DNA of 64,000 nucleotides, taken from an uncultured Clostridia bacterium. GTDB taxonomy: Bacteria > Bacillota > Clostridia > Christensenellales > UBA1242. Positions 26,780 to 35,273 of this stretch are shown here, one piece after another. The stretch spans positions 186,001 through 250,000 of the forward strand of contig CAKVGK010000001.1 of the NCBI GenBank assembly GCA_934747385.1. The letters run 5' to 3'. Numbering within the stretch: position 1 is the first letter of the stretch; every line of letters starts with the position of its first letter. The notes under the pieces are model-generated. The model saw only the letters and a program-made list of their open reading frames with translations, had not been told where the DNA came from and ran no database searches. The position numbers and the translations under genes are program-made.

Positions 26780-27667
26780 TTAAAATTTTGGGGTGTACTT
26801 GCTGTCTGCACTGGTCAAGTCTTGCGTGTAACAATTCATCATACCTAACTCAAGTGCACAATTTACAACCCTTTTATATTCAAGTGGAGTTATTTTGCGG
26901 TTTATTTCAGCAAAATCTTTTGCTTTATATTGAGGCTCGTATTGACTCATCAAACTTACAATGGCATTTTTTCCAACAGACGCTGCAATATATTTCAAAC
27001 ATTCGCAACTATCATCAGTATGTGTTGGCAAAATCAAATGGCGTATTATAACGCCTTTTTTCATAATCCCGTTTTCAAAAATATTGTTCGGCTGTTGACG
27101 CACCATTTCACCAACAACCTTTCTATTGTTTTCAACATAGTCCTTTGCAAAACTATATTTTTCAGCAAGCAAATTTGAGGCGTATTTCATATCCACCAAA
27201 TAAATATCAACAAAACCTTCAAGTTCCTTAATAGTTTCAACAGACTCATACCCTCCACTATTCCACACAACTGGAATTTTAGGTTTGTAAATTTTCAACG
27301 ATTGCAAAATCTGGCTTGTAAAATGTGTGGGCGTAACAAGGTTGATATTTAAGGCACCCAATTTTTCAAGTTTTTTAAAAATTTTAACCAAATATTTAAC
27401 CGAAACATTTCTTCCTTTGTTTTGATGACTTATAACATAATTTTGGCAAAAAACACATTTTAGATTGCAGCCAGAAAAAAATATTGCACCACTTCCCTTA
27501 TCTGCCTCGCTTCCACTTATGCAGGGCTCCTCAAAATGATGGAGCATGACTTTGCTTATTCTTAATTTATTGGACTGCTTGCAAAACCCAACATTTTTGT
27601 TGCGACTCACGTTGCATTTTCTTGGGCAAATATTGCAAAATTCCAATACCTGATTTTTGTTGCTCAT
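26780..27667 (-). CDS. Radical SAM protein, PflA-like (COG1313 type)
   Basis: 295 residues. N-terminal Cys-rich segment (CNICPRKCNV ... GFCKQ) precedes the radical SAM cluster motif C67-X3-C71-X2-C74. The layout matches the pyruvate formate-lyase-activase-related group, including the AmmeMemoRadiSam-associated enzyme. No glycyl radical partner is nearby, so the substrate is unknown. TTGACA-17-TAAACT then 6 nt then ATG with no ribosome site: predicted leaderless. Converges with rpiB, stops 3 nt apart. Confidence 0.85.
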   Translation of the reverse strand: MSNKNQVLEFCNICPRKCNVSRNKNVGFCKQSNKLRISKVMLHHFEEPCISGSEADKGSGAIFFSGCNLKCVFCQNYVISHQNKGRNVSVKYLVKIFKKLEKLGALNINLVTPTHFTSQILQSLKIYKPKIPVVWNSGGYESVETIKELEGFVDIYLVDMKYASNLLAEKYSFAKDYVENNRKVVGEMVRQQPNNIFENGIMKKGVIIRHLILPTHTDDSCECLKYIAASVGKNAIVSLMSQYEPQYKAKDFAEINRKITPLEYKRVVNCALELGMMNCYTQDLTSADSKYTPKF

Positions 27668-27673
27668 ACGCGT

Positions 27674-27702
27674 AGTTTAACGCCCTAATAAAATTTTGTC
27701 AA
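27674..27702 (-). promoter_or_regulatory. Promoter of leaderless radical SAM gene
   Basis: TTGACA (27697-27702), 17 nt, TAAACT (27674-27679), 6 nt, ATG at 27667. Confidence 0.7.
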
Positions 27703-27756
27703 ACAAAACTGTTCTAAGCACGCGGACAACCCAATATATTAATATTGAGGTAAAAT

Positions 27757-28437
27757 ATGAAAAAGAAAATTTTAATTTTAATGTTGGCAATCTGCTCTCT
27801 CTGTTTGTCTGCTTGTGGAAAAAAGGATTTGGATTTAAGCAACTATTTGATTGAACAGCGCCAAAACTTATACGTTGCACAAGATGAAATTTACACAACC
27901 ACATTTTCTTCCGGCATGCGTGAAGAAAACTACGCGTTTGACGGCATAAAAAACAACATGACCGAATTTGGCATAATCACCCTTTCACGCAACGATTGTG
28001 CCGCCATGAGCAATGATAATTACGCTTATTCAATCAAAATCAACGACCAAACTTACACCGGCAGCCTTCAAAAGAGCGAAGTGGACAATTCTTATTCTGC
28101 AGACATTCAAGCCGTTGCCCCAACAGATTCAACAATAACACTTCAAATTTTGTTCACTGGCTATAGTTTTAACAAAGAAATGGTCAACACTTCCTCAAAA
28201 TTCACAGTGGACAATTCCGCCGCTCTTAACATTGCCAATTCTGCATTGAAAACCGAAATTAAACAACTAGCCTCAGACAAAAACAATAAAATTGAAGCCG
28301 TCATGAAAATTGTGAAAGACTCAACTTCCAGTGAAAGCAACTATTATTGGTATGTTGGAATAGTTTCCACAAACGGCGATATAGTTGGTGTTTTGGTGGA
28401 CAGCACAACTGGCGAAGTTATTGCAAAAAAAGTTTAG
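27757..28437 (+). CDS. Lipoprotein with PepSY-like C-terminus
   Basis: 226 residues. Signal peptide with lipobox LSAC (Cys20). The C-terminal about 60 residues (YYWYVGIV ... VDSTTGEVI) resemble a PepSY-type hairpin; the middle is beta-rich and unrecognised. Anchored outside the cell by inference. GAGGT site 6 nt before the ATG. The terminator starts inside the last codons. Confidence 0.72.
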   Translation: MKKKILILMLAICSLCLSACGKKDLDLSNYLIEQRQNLYVAQDEIYTTTFSSGMREENYAFDGIKNNMTEFGIITLSRNDCAAMSNDNYAYSIKINDQTYTGSLQKSEVDNSYSADIQAVAPTDSTITLQILFTGYSFNKEMVNTSSKFTVDNSAALNIANSALKTEIKQLASDKNNKIEAVMKIVKDSTSSESNYYWYVGIVSTNGDIVGVLVDSTTGEVIAKKV

Positions 28438-28457
28438 CAACTGCTAAACTTTTTTTA
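28425..28457 (+). terminator. Terminator overlapping the lipoprotein stop
   Basis: AAAAAAAGTTTAGC / GCTAAACTTTTTTT hairpin containing the TAG stop at 28435. Confidence 0.88.
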
Positions 28458-28506
28458 TTGCAAGCAATAACAAAACATGTTTTTTTAAGAATAGTTTCTT
28501 TTTGCT

Positions 28507-28935
28507 CTAATATTCAAATCTTATTTCTTCAATCATGTCATGATTGTCGTCAGCCAAGTTGAAAACGTCCAACATAGCTTCATCCAACTCTTCTGTTAAG
28601 AAAATTTGCTTCATCTCGTTTACAAAATTAATTTTATTGTATCTAAACAATCTCAAACTGTCTGGTGCAATATCAAGTCCCATTGAGAGTAAATCACTGA
28701 TAGCCTGCCCCATTGAGAGGGTTAAAAACGCAAAGAACTTATTTTTGCTGTTGTACATGTTCCTTACACCAATTGCTTTAAAAATTTTTGCCGCACAGAT
28801 CTCCCTAAATTGACCTACAAAATCAGTTTCTTTCAATTCAGGCATGTCCATTTTTAAAAATGAGCACAATTGCTCCAAAGACTCTTTTTCGGCACGAAAT
28901 TTATTCGTAATAATTGTTATATTTTTTGTTTCCAT
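28507..28935 (-). CDS. Hypothetical helical protein under twin-palindrome promoter
   Basis: 142 residues, mostly helical, acidic, no membrane segment, no recognised family. An upstream ATG (28953) is inside the promoter spacer; ATG 28935 is exactly where transcription should begin, so a leaderless start is chosen. The promoter overlaps two identical 12-bp palindromes, so the gene is likely repressed or autoregulated. No DNA-binding domain is obvious in it. Confidence 0.6.
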   Translation of the reverse strand: METKNITIITNKFRAEKESLEQLCSFLKMDMPELKETDFVGQFREICAAKIFKAIGVRNMYNSKNKFFAFLTLSMGQAISDLLSMGLDIAPDSLRLFRYNKINFVNEMKQIFLTEELDEAMLDVFNLADDNHDMIEEIRFEY

Positions 28936-28941
28936 ACCAAC

Positions 28942-28984
28942 AATATATAACATTTTTGTACAAAAGTCAACATTTTGTACAAAA
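28942..28984 (-). promoter_or_regulatory. Leaderless promoter with two palindromic operators
   Basis: TTGACT (28965-28970), 17 nt, TATATT (28942-28947), then 6 nt to ATG. TTTTGTACAAAA occurs at 28954-28965 (spacer) and again at 28973-28984 (upstream of -35), centres 19 bp apart, which is close to two helical turns and suits cooperative binding of dimers. Confidence 0.7.
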
Positions 28985-28988
28985 AAAA

Positions 28989-29330
28989 TTAAATATTTGA
29001 AACTTTTGCAAATTCTTGGTGTTCTCGCTCGTATCTGAGCTTCAATTCTTTATACTTTTCACTTAAATCAAATATGTATTTTTGTTTTCCTTCCAAAGAC
29101 AATGAATTGTAATATTTATTGTCCACCAGCTCTTTAATTGGGTTAATGACAATTGTGTCGCTATCTAAAATGCGGCACACCCTTTCATACAAAGATTGTT
29201 CCCTTTCACTCAGCCCAATTTTGGCATAAGGCAATTGCTCAAACACAGATTTTTCGCGATTAAAGTTTCTCATTCTGCTTTTTGCATCCCTTGCTAAAAA
29301 ATATAATTTCCCTTTGATTTTCTTTCTCAT
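28989..29330 (-). CDS. Hypothetical small basic helical protein
   Basis: 113 residues, rich in Lys, Arg, Glu and Tyr; helical, no membrane segment, no family recognised. AAAGGGGGAG precedes the ATG by 3 nt. Its own promoter candidate TTGTTA-16-TATTAT lies at 29373-29400. Its stop is 5 nt from the operator of the next gene, so the two may be functionally linked. Confidence 0.55.
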   Translation of the reverse strand: MRKKIKGKLYFLARDAKSRMRNFNREKSVFEQLPYAKIGLSEREQSLYERVCRILDSDTIVINPIKELVDNKYYNSLSLEGKQKYIFDLSEKYKELKLRYEREHQEFAKVSNI

Positions 29331-29647
29331 ATCTCCCCCTTTTCCACTTCTTTTAGTGGGTTAACAGAATTAATAATACTAAACAGCGGGATCATAACAA
29401 AGGCATTTGGTGCCAAAATTTTGTCTAATTATATGAAAATCCAAAATTAAAGTTCAATTTTGTCGAAACCAAAATTATTAGATAAAATTAGTCAAATAGA
29501 ACAGTTAAATATTTTTAAAAATCCTAATTCTTTGCAGCAAAAAAACTAACAAAAAAATAAACCAATTCATTTCGCCAGGCTCATAAATTTAGTTTGTTGT
29601 ATTCACAATAAAAATCCACCAGATCATCTGATAGATTTCTTTTATAT
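29331..29647. other. Intergenic region with promoter and imperfect inverted repeat
   Basis: Holds a minus promoter (29373-29400) for the gene at 28989. AATTTTGTCTAAT (29417-29429) and ATTAGATAAAATT (29477-29489) are inverted copies with one mismatch. Nothing coding was seen. Confidence 0.5.
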
Positions 29648-29676
29648 AAAAAAATCACCGAAATGGTGACTTTTTT
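29648..29676 (-). terminator. Terminator of the SPFH/zinc-ribbon operon
   Basis: Hairpin AAAAAATCACC / GGTGACTTTTTT just past the stop at 29681. Confidence 0.82.
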
Positions 29677-29680
29677 AATA

Positions 29681-30118
29681 TTAAAATTTATGTCCACAAT
29701 GTGCACAAAATTCCGCTTCTGGGTCGCTTTTGCCTTTGCAAAGTGGGCAAACTCTTTTTTGAGTTGGAGTTTGTTTTGCTCCGCAGTGTGTGCAGAATTC
29801 ATCATCTTTGTTGAGTAATTTGCCGCACTTATCGCACAAACGGTCATGGTCCACACCCTTAGCATAGCCAATGTCACGCACAGTTTTGCGATAGCCAGAC
29901 ATGCCAAAACTTACAACAAGCATTGACACACCAATAAACAGCAAGCACAATGCAACGATTGCAGCAACAGACACAATCACATATTTAACCCAGTGACTCA
30001 TTTTGACAACTGCAAAAACACCACCAAAACCAGCAGCAACTGCAAGTGCAATCATAACAATTGAAACCAACACCAAAGTTGATTTACCATAACGATGTTC
30101 TCTATATCTAAAACACAT
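29681..30118 (-). CDS. Two-helix membrane protein with double zinc ribbon
   Basis: 145 residues: two transmembrane helices (about 14-38 and 45-70), then two zinc ribbons, CDKCG...CTHCG and CPLCK...CAHCG. Located 8 nt after the SPFH gene, whose C-terminus carries the same ribbon type, suggesting a membrane partner that recruits the SPFH protein, as in the YdjGHI set of Bacillus (inference). Confidence 0.78.
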   Translation of the reverse strand: MCFRYREHRYGKSTLVLVSIVMIALAVAAGFGGVFAVVKMSHWVKYVIVSVAAIVALCLLFIGVSMLVVSFGMSGYRKTVRDIGYAKGVDHDRLCDKCGKLLNKDDEFCTHCGAKQTPTQKRVCPLCKGKSDPEAEFCAHCGHKF

Positions 30119-30126
30119 ACGCTCTC

Positions 30127-31242
30127 CTAAACCTTTTCACCACAATCTGGGCAAAATTTTGCTTTTGTTGAAAGCGATTTGCCACATTTAGGGCAAACCT
30201 TGCCAACCTCCAACTTATTTCCACAATTAACACAGAACTTGCTTCCTTTTGTGATTGGTTCGCCACATTTTGGGCAAGACAAAGCTTGTGTTGCACCACA
30301 TTCCGGACAGAATTTTGACTTTCCTGGTATTGAAGCACCACATTTAACGCATTGAACTGTTACTTGACGTTTACTATCTTTTGCTCCCGCAATTGCTTCG
30401 CCAAACACATTGCCCATTTGCACGCCAGCACCAAGGCCAACACCCATACCAGCCAAACCAGTGCCAGAAGGATTTTTTGCAGATTCTTCAATAGCATTAG
30501 CAGCTTTAAATTGAGTGTATGTTCCCATTTTATCACTAATCACGCCCATTTTTGTGCGTTCGTCAAGCATTTTTTCAACTTCTTCAGGAAGTGACAAATT
30601 TTCAATAACAAAATTTGAAACCTTTAAGCCCAAAGGTGCAAATTCTTCTTTTGCATGTTGCTCCACAGCTTTGCCTAATTCTTTGTATTGTGCAGCAAGG
30701 TCAAGTGCTGAAATTTTGCTTTCCGCAATAACGTCTGTTAACAACTGAATTAAACTTGATTTATATTGAGTTGCAATATCTCCAACACGATATATAGGAC
30801 TTGTGCCAAAGCATTCCCTCATAAATTTAGCAGGGTCGCTAACCTGTACTGAGAATGTGCCAAAACCACGCAAACGAACGTTGCCAAAATCAACATCTCT
30901 CATCATAATAGGATTTTGAGTGCCCCATTTGAGCCCCATAAAGCGCTTTGTGTTGATGAAATAAACTTCTGCTTTAATTCTGCTGTTACCCAAAGTTGGT
31001 AAACTCAACATTTTTGTTAAAAATGGAATGTTTTCAGTTGAGAGTTTATAAGTGCCCGCACCAAGAACGTCCGCAATTTGACCTTTGTGAACAAAAATTG
31101 CAACCTGACTTTCTCTAACAACCAAGGTTGAACTGTTCATAATTTCTGCGCCATTTTCCATCGGATAGCGATACACGATAACGTCCGCACTCGAATCTTT
31201 CCATTCAATGACTGATAAAAATTGTTTTCTAAACAAACCCAT
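30127..31242 (-). CDS. SPFH-domain protein with three C-terminal zinc ribbons (YdjI-like)
   Basis: 371 residues. Residues about 20-235 match the SPFH/virion-core-like fold (RESQVAIFVHKGQI, GAGTYKLST, FGTFSVQVSDP). A Gly-rich linker (about 255-285) follows, then three zinc ribbons (CVKCG..CPECG, CPKCG..CVNCG, CPKCG..CPDCG). In Bacillus the YdjI protein of this type works with PspA/LiaH-like membrane stress responses. AGGAG 6 nt before the ATG. Followed by the membrane zinc-ribbon gene in one operon. Confidence 0.85.
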   Translation of the reverse strand: MGLFRKQFLSVIEWKDSSADVIVYRYPMENGAEIMNSSTLVVRESQVAIFVHKGQIADVLGAGTYKLSTENIPFLTKMLSLPTLGNSRIKAEVYFINTKRFMGLKWGTQNPIMMRDVDFGNVRLRGFGTFSVQVSDPAKFMRECFGTSPIYRVGDIATQYKSSLIQLLTDVIAESKISALDLAAQYKELGKAVEQHAKEEFAPLGLKVSNFVIENLSLPEEVEKMLDERTKMGVISDKMGTYTQFKAANAIEESAKNPSGTGLAGMGVGLGAGVQMGNVFGEAIAGAKDSKRQVTVQCVKCGASIPGKSKFCPECGATQALSCPKCGEPITKGSKFCVNCGNKLEVGKVCPKCGKSLSTKAKFCPDCGEKV

Positions 31243-31308
31243 AATTTTCTCCTTACCTTAATAATATATTAAATTCAATGCAAATGTCAAATAATTTTAA
31301 TCGTTGTG

Positions 31309-31497
31309 TTAAGTTTGATTTTCTTTTAGCTTCTTTTGCCAACTTAGCGCAAACCACGCCAAAATTCCACCACAAATGTTGCCCAATACCATAATTAGAA
31401 GATAACCACGTGTTTTGAAACTCCACACCCATGCAAGTAAAATAAAACATATTTGCAACGCAGTGTTCAAAGCCACACAAAACAAACACACTAACAC
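31309..31497 (-). CDS. Possible small two-helix membrane protein
   Basis: 62 codons from a GTG; two hydrophobic helices and a basic tail (WQKKLKE). No ribosome site, and it begins only 7 nt after the preceding stop in another frame. It may be translated by reinitiation, be a frameshifted end of the upstream gene, or not be expressed. Confidence 0.3.
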   Translation of the reverse strand: MLVCLFCVALNTALQICFILLAWVWSFKTRGYLLIMVLGNICGGILAWFALSWQKKLKENQT

Positions 31498-31504
31498 CGA
31501 AGAA

Positions 31505-31798
31505 CTATGCCAACGCTTTCATAAAATCTGCTTTAAAATTATTTAAGCCATGCACTGCAACAAATATAAGTGCATTGCACAAAATCGCCAAAATAGTGAA
31601 CAATCCATTTGTAAAAATCAATACACCTGCAATTTTGTTGTCGCAACAAAGATATACCAAACAATCAACCGAAATGCAAACCCCCACTGGGATTGCATTT
31701 AAAAACTCCTTAAAAATACAAAACAATTTTTCAAATTCTTTATTACTTAAACTGTTTGTTATTATTTTTTCGTCAGTACTTATAATTTTTTTTAACAT
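31505..31798 (-). CDS. Possible small membrane protein
   Basis: 97 codons; soluble N-terminus and two hydrophobic segments (about 38-52 and 58-82). No ribosome site or clear promoter. If a base were lost near the stop, it would continue into the 62-codon frame downstream, giving a four-helix protein. The AT-rich 31800-31970 stretch upstream is empty. Confidence 0.35.
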   Translation of the reverse strand: MLKKIISTDEKIITNSLSNKEFEKLFCIFKEFLNAIPVGVCISVDCLVYLCCDNKIAGVLIFTNGLFTILAILCNALIFVAVHGLNNFKADFMKALA

Positions 31799-31970
31799 AT
31801 TTTTAAAACAATTTCAAATTATTTAAACATTCTTTATTTTGAAATAAACACACACAAAAACCTAAAAAATTAAATAAAATAATAAAAATATGTGGTTTTT
31901 TATAATTTTTTTATTGTTTTTTATTAATTTTTTATTGTTTTTTATTAATTGAAATTTTAAATAACATTAT

Positions 31971-32723
31971 TTATTGTTTATTTTTATTTTTTCTTTTAAC
32001 AATTTTTTGAATGAATTTATCAATATTTTTTTGATATTTGACACTCAAATAAAACAACACTGCCAGGGCAACTGTAATCACAAACCAAGCCACTAATCCC
32101 CAACCAGAAAAAGGAATAACTGCTCCACTGCCAAACAACACTGTGCCACCAACGCCAATTGCACGGCAAATTAAATTTGTCCAAAGGAAGAAAGCAAAGC
32201 TCATATTAGTCAGCCCAGCAACCACACATAATATATCGTCTGGAAACATTGGGAACAGCATCATTAAAAAGAAAACATATTTTCCTTCCCCCATTAATCC
32301 AATCCATTTTTCAGTTGTCTGCTCGCCAGCAATCCAGTGCAAAAATTTTCTGCCAGTTTTGCGCCCAATCCAAAAGTTTAGCAAACTGCCAAGCAAGATG
32401 GCAATATAACTTAAAAGGAAAGCCTTCCATTTTGGAAAAATCAAAACGCCAGTCATGGTAACTAAAATTGCTGGTAACTGAAGAATGGTGGTTTGTAAAA
32501 ATTGTAACAACATAAAAGTCAATGAACTGAACGCTCCGCCTTTTTCCACAATCGCACGCAATTTTTCAACAGAGTTCACTTTGTCCCACACACCAAACGC
32601 GTTAAGCAACAAAAATACAAACAAAATCAGACCAATCAAACAAACAAAAAAAACAAGTCCACGAAGAAAAGTTTGTCCTTTTGTGTGGATTTGTTGTTTT
32701 GTTTCAATTTGTTGATTAATCAT
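31971..32723 (-). CDS. TVP38/TMEM64 (VTT/DedA-type) membrane protein
   Basis: 250 residues, five to six hydrophobic helices. Family features: FPKW-K entry, GSLLNFWIGRKTGRKFLHW, then the long loop and FPMFPDDILCVVAGLTNM with its paired Asp. These proteins are lipid scramblases or transporters of the membrane. Lys/Arg-rich C-terminal tail. No ribosome site is evident. Adjacent acetyltransferase and pyk face the same way, but a 34-nt gap without hairpin gives no proof of an operon. Confidence 0.85.
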   Translation of the reverse strand: MINQQIETKQQIHTKGQTFLRGLVFFVCLIGLILFVFLLLNAFGVWDKVNSVEKLRAIVEKGGAFSSLTFMLLQFLQTTILQLPAILVTMTGVLIFPKWKAFLLSYIAILLGSLLNFWIGRKTGRKFLHWIAGEQTTEKWIGLMGEGKYVFFLMMLFPMFPDDILCVVAGLTNMSFAFFLWTNLICRAIGVGGTVLFGSGAVIPFSGWGLVAWFVITVALAVLFYLSVKYQKNIDKFIQKIVKRKNKNKQ

Positions 32724-32757
32724 AATTTAATATATGATTGATAAAGCCAAAATTTAT

Positions 32758-33360
32758 CTAAATTTGTTTATCATTTATATATTTTTTAAAAAACAAGTCA
32801 GGATTTAAAATTAAATCAATGTTTTCGTTAATTTTTTCATTGCTCCAATTCCACCATTTAACTTTTTGCAAACACTCGATTTGTTTTTCATTAAAACGAT
32901 AACCTTTTATTTTTGCTGGCACGCCAACAACAATGGCATATGGTGGAACGTCTTTTGTCACAACCGCTCCAGCGCCAATAATCGCTCCGTCCCCAACACT
33001 TTTAACTGTGGAGGAATTTATAAAAGCATTTGCACCAATCCACACGTCGTTGCCTATTTCAACCTTAAAAGTTTTGTTTGGGCTTTTGTCACATGCTTTT
33101 GCTCTGTCAAACCATTTTTTGCGCGATGTTTCGTCCAAAAAGCCTTCATAAAGCATTGCAGTGCTAATCATATTCATGGGATGATTGTCCTGAATCTGGG
33201 CGCTTGTTGCAATCGATGTAAATCTTCCAATAGATTTCACATGGTTGCCATTAAACGCCTCTTCCAGCCCTCTTCCAAAATATGAGCCCTTGCCAATTTT
33301 TACTCCTCTATACTCGCAATCTTCAAGCTCAATTTGAAAATCTTTATTTTCATCAACCAT
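32758..33360 (-). CDS. CatB-like hexapeptide-repeat O-acetyltransferase
   Basis: 200 residues, left-handed beta-helix acetyltransferase using acetyl-CoA. Hexapeptide repeats VEIGNDVWIGANAFI, VGDGAIIGAGAVVTKDVPPYAIVVGVPAK are clear, with the family His in QDNHPMN. Related enzymes acetylate sugars, streptogramins or chloramphenicol; the acceptor here is unknown. GGAGG 4 nt before the ATG; 11 nt after pyk. Confidence 0.85.
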   Translation of the reverse strand: MVDENKDFQIELEDCEYRGVKIGKGSYFGRGLEEAFNGNHVKSIGRFTSIATSAQIQDNHPMNMISTAMLYEGFLDETSRKKWFDRAKACDKSPNKTFKVEIGNDVWIGANAFINSSTVKSVGDGAIIGAGAVVTKDVPPYAIVVGVPAKIKGYRFNEKQIECLQKVKWWNWSNEKINENIDLILNPDLFFKKYINDKQI

Positions 33361-33371
33361 ACAACCTCCAA

Positions 33372-34388
33372 TTAAATATGCTTCTCGGTTTCCAAAATTA
33401 TTTTGTTCATAAATTTAACCGCTTCAACTGGGTATTTGCCTGCAGCGGATTCTCCAGACAACATAACCGCATTCGTGCCATCATAAAGAGCATTTGCAAC
33501 GTCACTAACTTCTGCACGTGTTGGACGATTATTGTAAATCATGCTTTCCATCATCTCGGTTGCCACAATCACAAACTTCCCTTTGCGAACAGCTTTGGCA
33601 ATCATGTCTTTTTGAATGTAAGGCAACTTTTCAACAGGCAGTTCAACACCAAGGTCACCTCTGGCAACCATAATACCATCGCTCACCTCAATTATTTCAT
33701 TTAAGTTTTTAACACCCATTGCAGATTCAATTTTGGAAATCACCTTCATTTTTCCGCCGTTTTCCTCAATGAACTGTTTAACACAATTGACGTCTTTTTT
33801 GCTGTTAACAAAACTGATTGCAATCATGTCAAACTTGTTTTTTATTGCCCACAAAATGTCTTTCTTGTCTGCCTCATTGAGGTATTTTATGTTCAATTTA
33901 AGGTTTGGAATAAACAAACTTTTGTTGTTGCTTAAAACTCCTGAATTTTTTGCAGTTGTGATTATATCTTTTTCTGTTCTTTCCACAACTTTAAATTCAA
34001 GCAAACCGTCATTGGCTTTAATCACGCTTCCAATTTCCACATTTTTAACAATCGAAGGTTGATTTATTGAAACAATCTGCTCGTTGCCTTTAACTGATTT
34101 TGCGGTAAACACAAAGGTTTGACCCTTTTTTATTTTCACCCTTTCATTTTCAAAAGTTTTAACTCTAATTTCTGGGCCGCGAGTGTCCAACATAAGTAAA
34201 AGTTTAACACCCAAATCTTTTTTGATTTGTTTAACATTAGCAACAATTTTTTCCATATCTTCATTAACAGCATGTGACAGGTTTATTCTCACAATATTCA
34301 TTCCTGCCATTGTCATTTTTTTCATTGTTTGATAATTTAAACTTGCCGGTCCAATGCTTGCAACAATCTGCGTTTTTTTATTTTTCAT
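33372..34388 (-). CDS. pyk: Pyruvate kinase, catalytic part only
   Basis: Transfers phosphate from PEP to ADP in glycolysis. Catalytic motifs are intact: RINLSHA, DTRGPEIR, KIES with the catalytic Lys, ARGDLG, and RPTRAEVSDVANA ... GESAAGKYPVEAV. It stops at 338 residues; typical enzymes have about 470 and end with an effector-binding C-terminal domain, which is absent. Length and a normal stop followed at once by another gene argue for a genuine short form. AGAAGGGG site before ATG. With pgk and gpmI in the window, lower glycolysis is represented. Confidence 0.9.
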   Translation of the reverse strand: MKNKKTQIVASIGPASLNYQTMKKMTMAGMNIVRINLSHAVNEDMEKIVANVKQIKKDLGVKLLLMLDTRGPEIRVKTFENERVKIKKGQTFVFTAKSVKGNEQIVSINQPSIVKNVEIGSVIKANDGLLEFKVVERTEKDIITTAKNSGVLSNNKSLFIPNLKLNIKYLNEADKKDILWAIKNKFDMIAISFVNSKKDVNCVKQFIEENGGKMKVISKIESAMGVKNLNEIIEVSDGIMVARGDLGVELPVEKLPYIQKDMIAKAVRKGKFVIVATEMMESMIYNNRPTRAEVSDVANALYDGTNAVMLSGESAAGKYPVEAVKFMNKIILETEKHI

Positions 34389-34494
34389 AGCCCCTTCTTT
34401 CCTATCATTTTAACAAACAAACATAAAAACTCAAAATTTTTTACACATTTTTTAACATTTTTATTGTAATACTCATTATTTTTGCAATTTAATA

Positions 34495-34523
34495 TTGAAA
34501 AAATTAAAAATATTTTATATAAT
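34495..34523 (+). promoter_or_regulatory. Promoter of ssrA
   Basis: TTGAAA (34495-34500), 17 nt, TATAAT (34518-34523), 9 nt before the mature 5' end GGGGGTG. Confidence 0.8.
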
Positions 34524-34532
34524 AATTATATT

Positions 34533-34888
34533 GGGGGTGAAACAGTTTCGACTGTCATGCTCTGATTTGATACGCACGTCGAGCGCCGGCTCGTTAAATG
34601 CGGCTTGTTTTTTGAAACAAATAAAATAAATCAAAACAACAATAAACTTGCTATGGCTGCCTAGTGCGCCAAGCCGTCAGTTTGGCAGTACCGATATGTC
34701 AAAATCTGGCGTCGAATATCGGTGAACGATTGAATGCGTTGCCTAGCACATTCAACCGCACAAATAGGCTTGAAATTTGTTTGTGTTGGTGAAAGGAACA
34801 AATTTTGAAATATAGTCATCAACTAAACGTGTAGTGTATGATTTCATCGCCTGGCAGGACATGGGTGCAAATCCCATCACCTCCACCA
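34533..34888 (+). ncRNA. ssrA: tmRNA
   Basis: Rescues stalled ribosomes together with SmpB. The 5' end GGGGGTGAAACAGTTTCGAC and the 3' end CACCTCCACCA pair as the acceptor stem (CCA encoded). The T-arm is GGGTGCAAATCCC. The tag frame ends TTGCTATGGCTGCC-TAG (stop 34662-34664), giving a tag ending KLAMAA; upstream codons read ETNKINQNNN, resembling the Bacillus tag; the resume codon is probably near 34614. Its 3' end is duplicated at 36225, marking an integration site. smpB lies 2.6 kb downstream. Confidence 0.96.
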
Positions 34889-34936
34889 AAATGTCAAAAT
34901 TTAAAAAAGCAGTTAGACAATTCTAACTACTTTTTT
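34881..34936. repeat. Duplicated tmRNA 3' end, left copy
   Basis: 56 bases from CTCCACCA through the terminator, repeated at 36225-36282 with only two homopolymer length differences. Direct orientation. Interpreted as the left boundary of an inserted island. Confidence 0.85.
34903..34936 (+). terminator. Terminator of ssrA
   Basis: AAAAAAG-CAGTTAG / CTAACTA-CTTTTTT hairpin 15 nt after the tmRNA CCA. The stop of the minus gene at 34935 falls in its T run. Confidence 0.88.
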
Positions 34937-35273
34937 ATGAATTATATTTATAAGGTTCTTTGTTTTTCTTTTCACCAAGAAGATTTAATATATAGCCATC
35001 TTCAACTTTGCACCACCATCGCCTATCTTGACTAGGAAGCTCTGCATAAATCATTTCATCCGTAGACTTCCCATCTTCAACTAATTCCAAATCTTGAATT
35101 TTCACTTCACAAAAAATATAATCATCTTCAATCTTAGGATTATCAAATGCAATATAAAATCTATTATCTCTAATTTCTGGTTGAATAATTGTTCCAATTG
35201 ACCCTAAATTTAATTTTTTACTTAAATATTCATCTCTCTCTTTTATTAATTTTACTTTATCATAAATTTTCAT
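34935..35273 (-). CDS. Small acidic protein, possible immunity protein
   Basis: 112 residues. The N-terminal part (YDKVKLIKE ... LGSIGTIIQ ... YIAFDNPK) looks like a small SH3-like barrel of the DUF4926 kind, which is often found as an immunity protein; identification is tentative. Start ATG 35273 overlaps the upstream stop as TAATG, with GAGG 8 nt before, so the pair is translationally coupled. Part of the island between the tmRNA 3' copies. AT-rich relative to neighbours. Confidence 0.55.
   Translation of the reverse strand: MKIYDKVKLIKERDEYLSKKLNLGSIGTIIQPEIRDNRFYIAFDNPKIEDDYIFCEVKIQDLELVEDGKSTDEMIYAELPSQDRRWWCKVEDGYILNLLGEKKNKEPYKYNS

Noticed and set aside
31253..31489. 78-codon minus frame overlapping the 62-codon membrane frame
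   Set aside because: Translation is Cys/Trp-rich without a membrane pattern; a shadow of the neighbouring frame.
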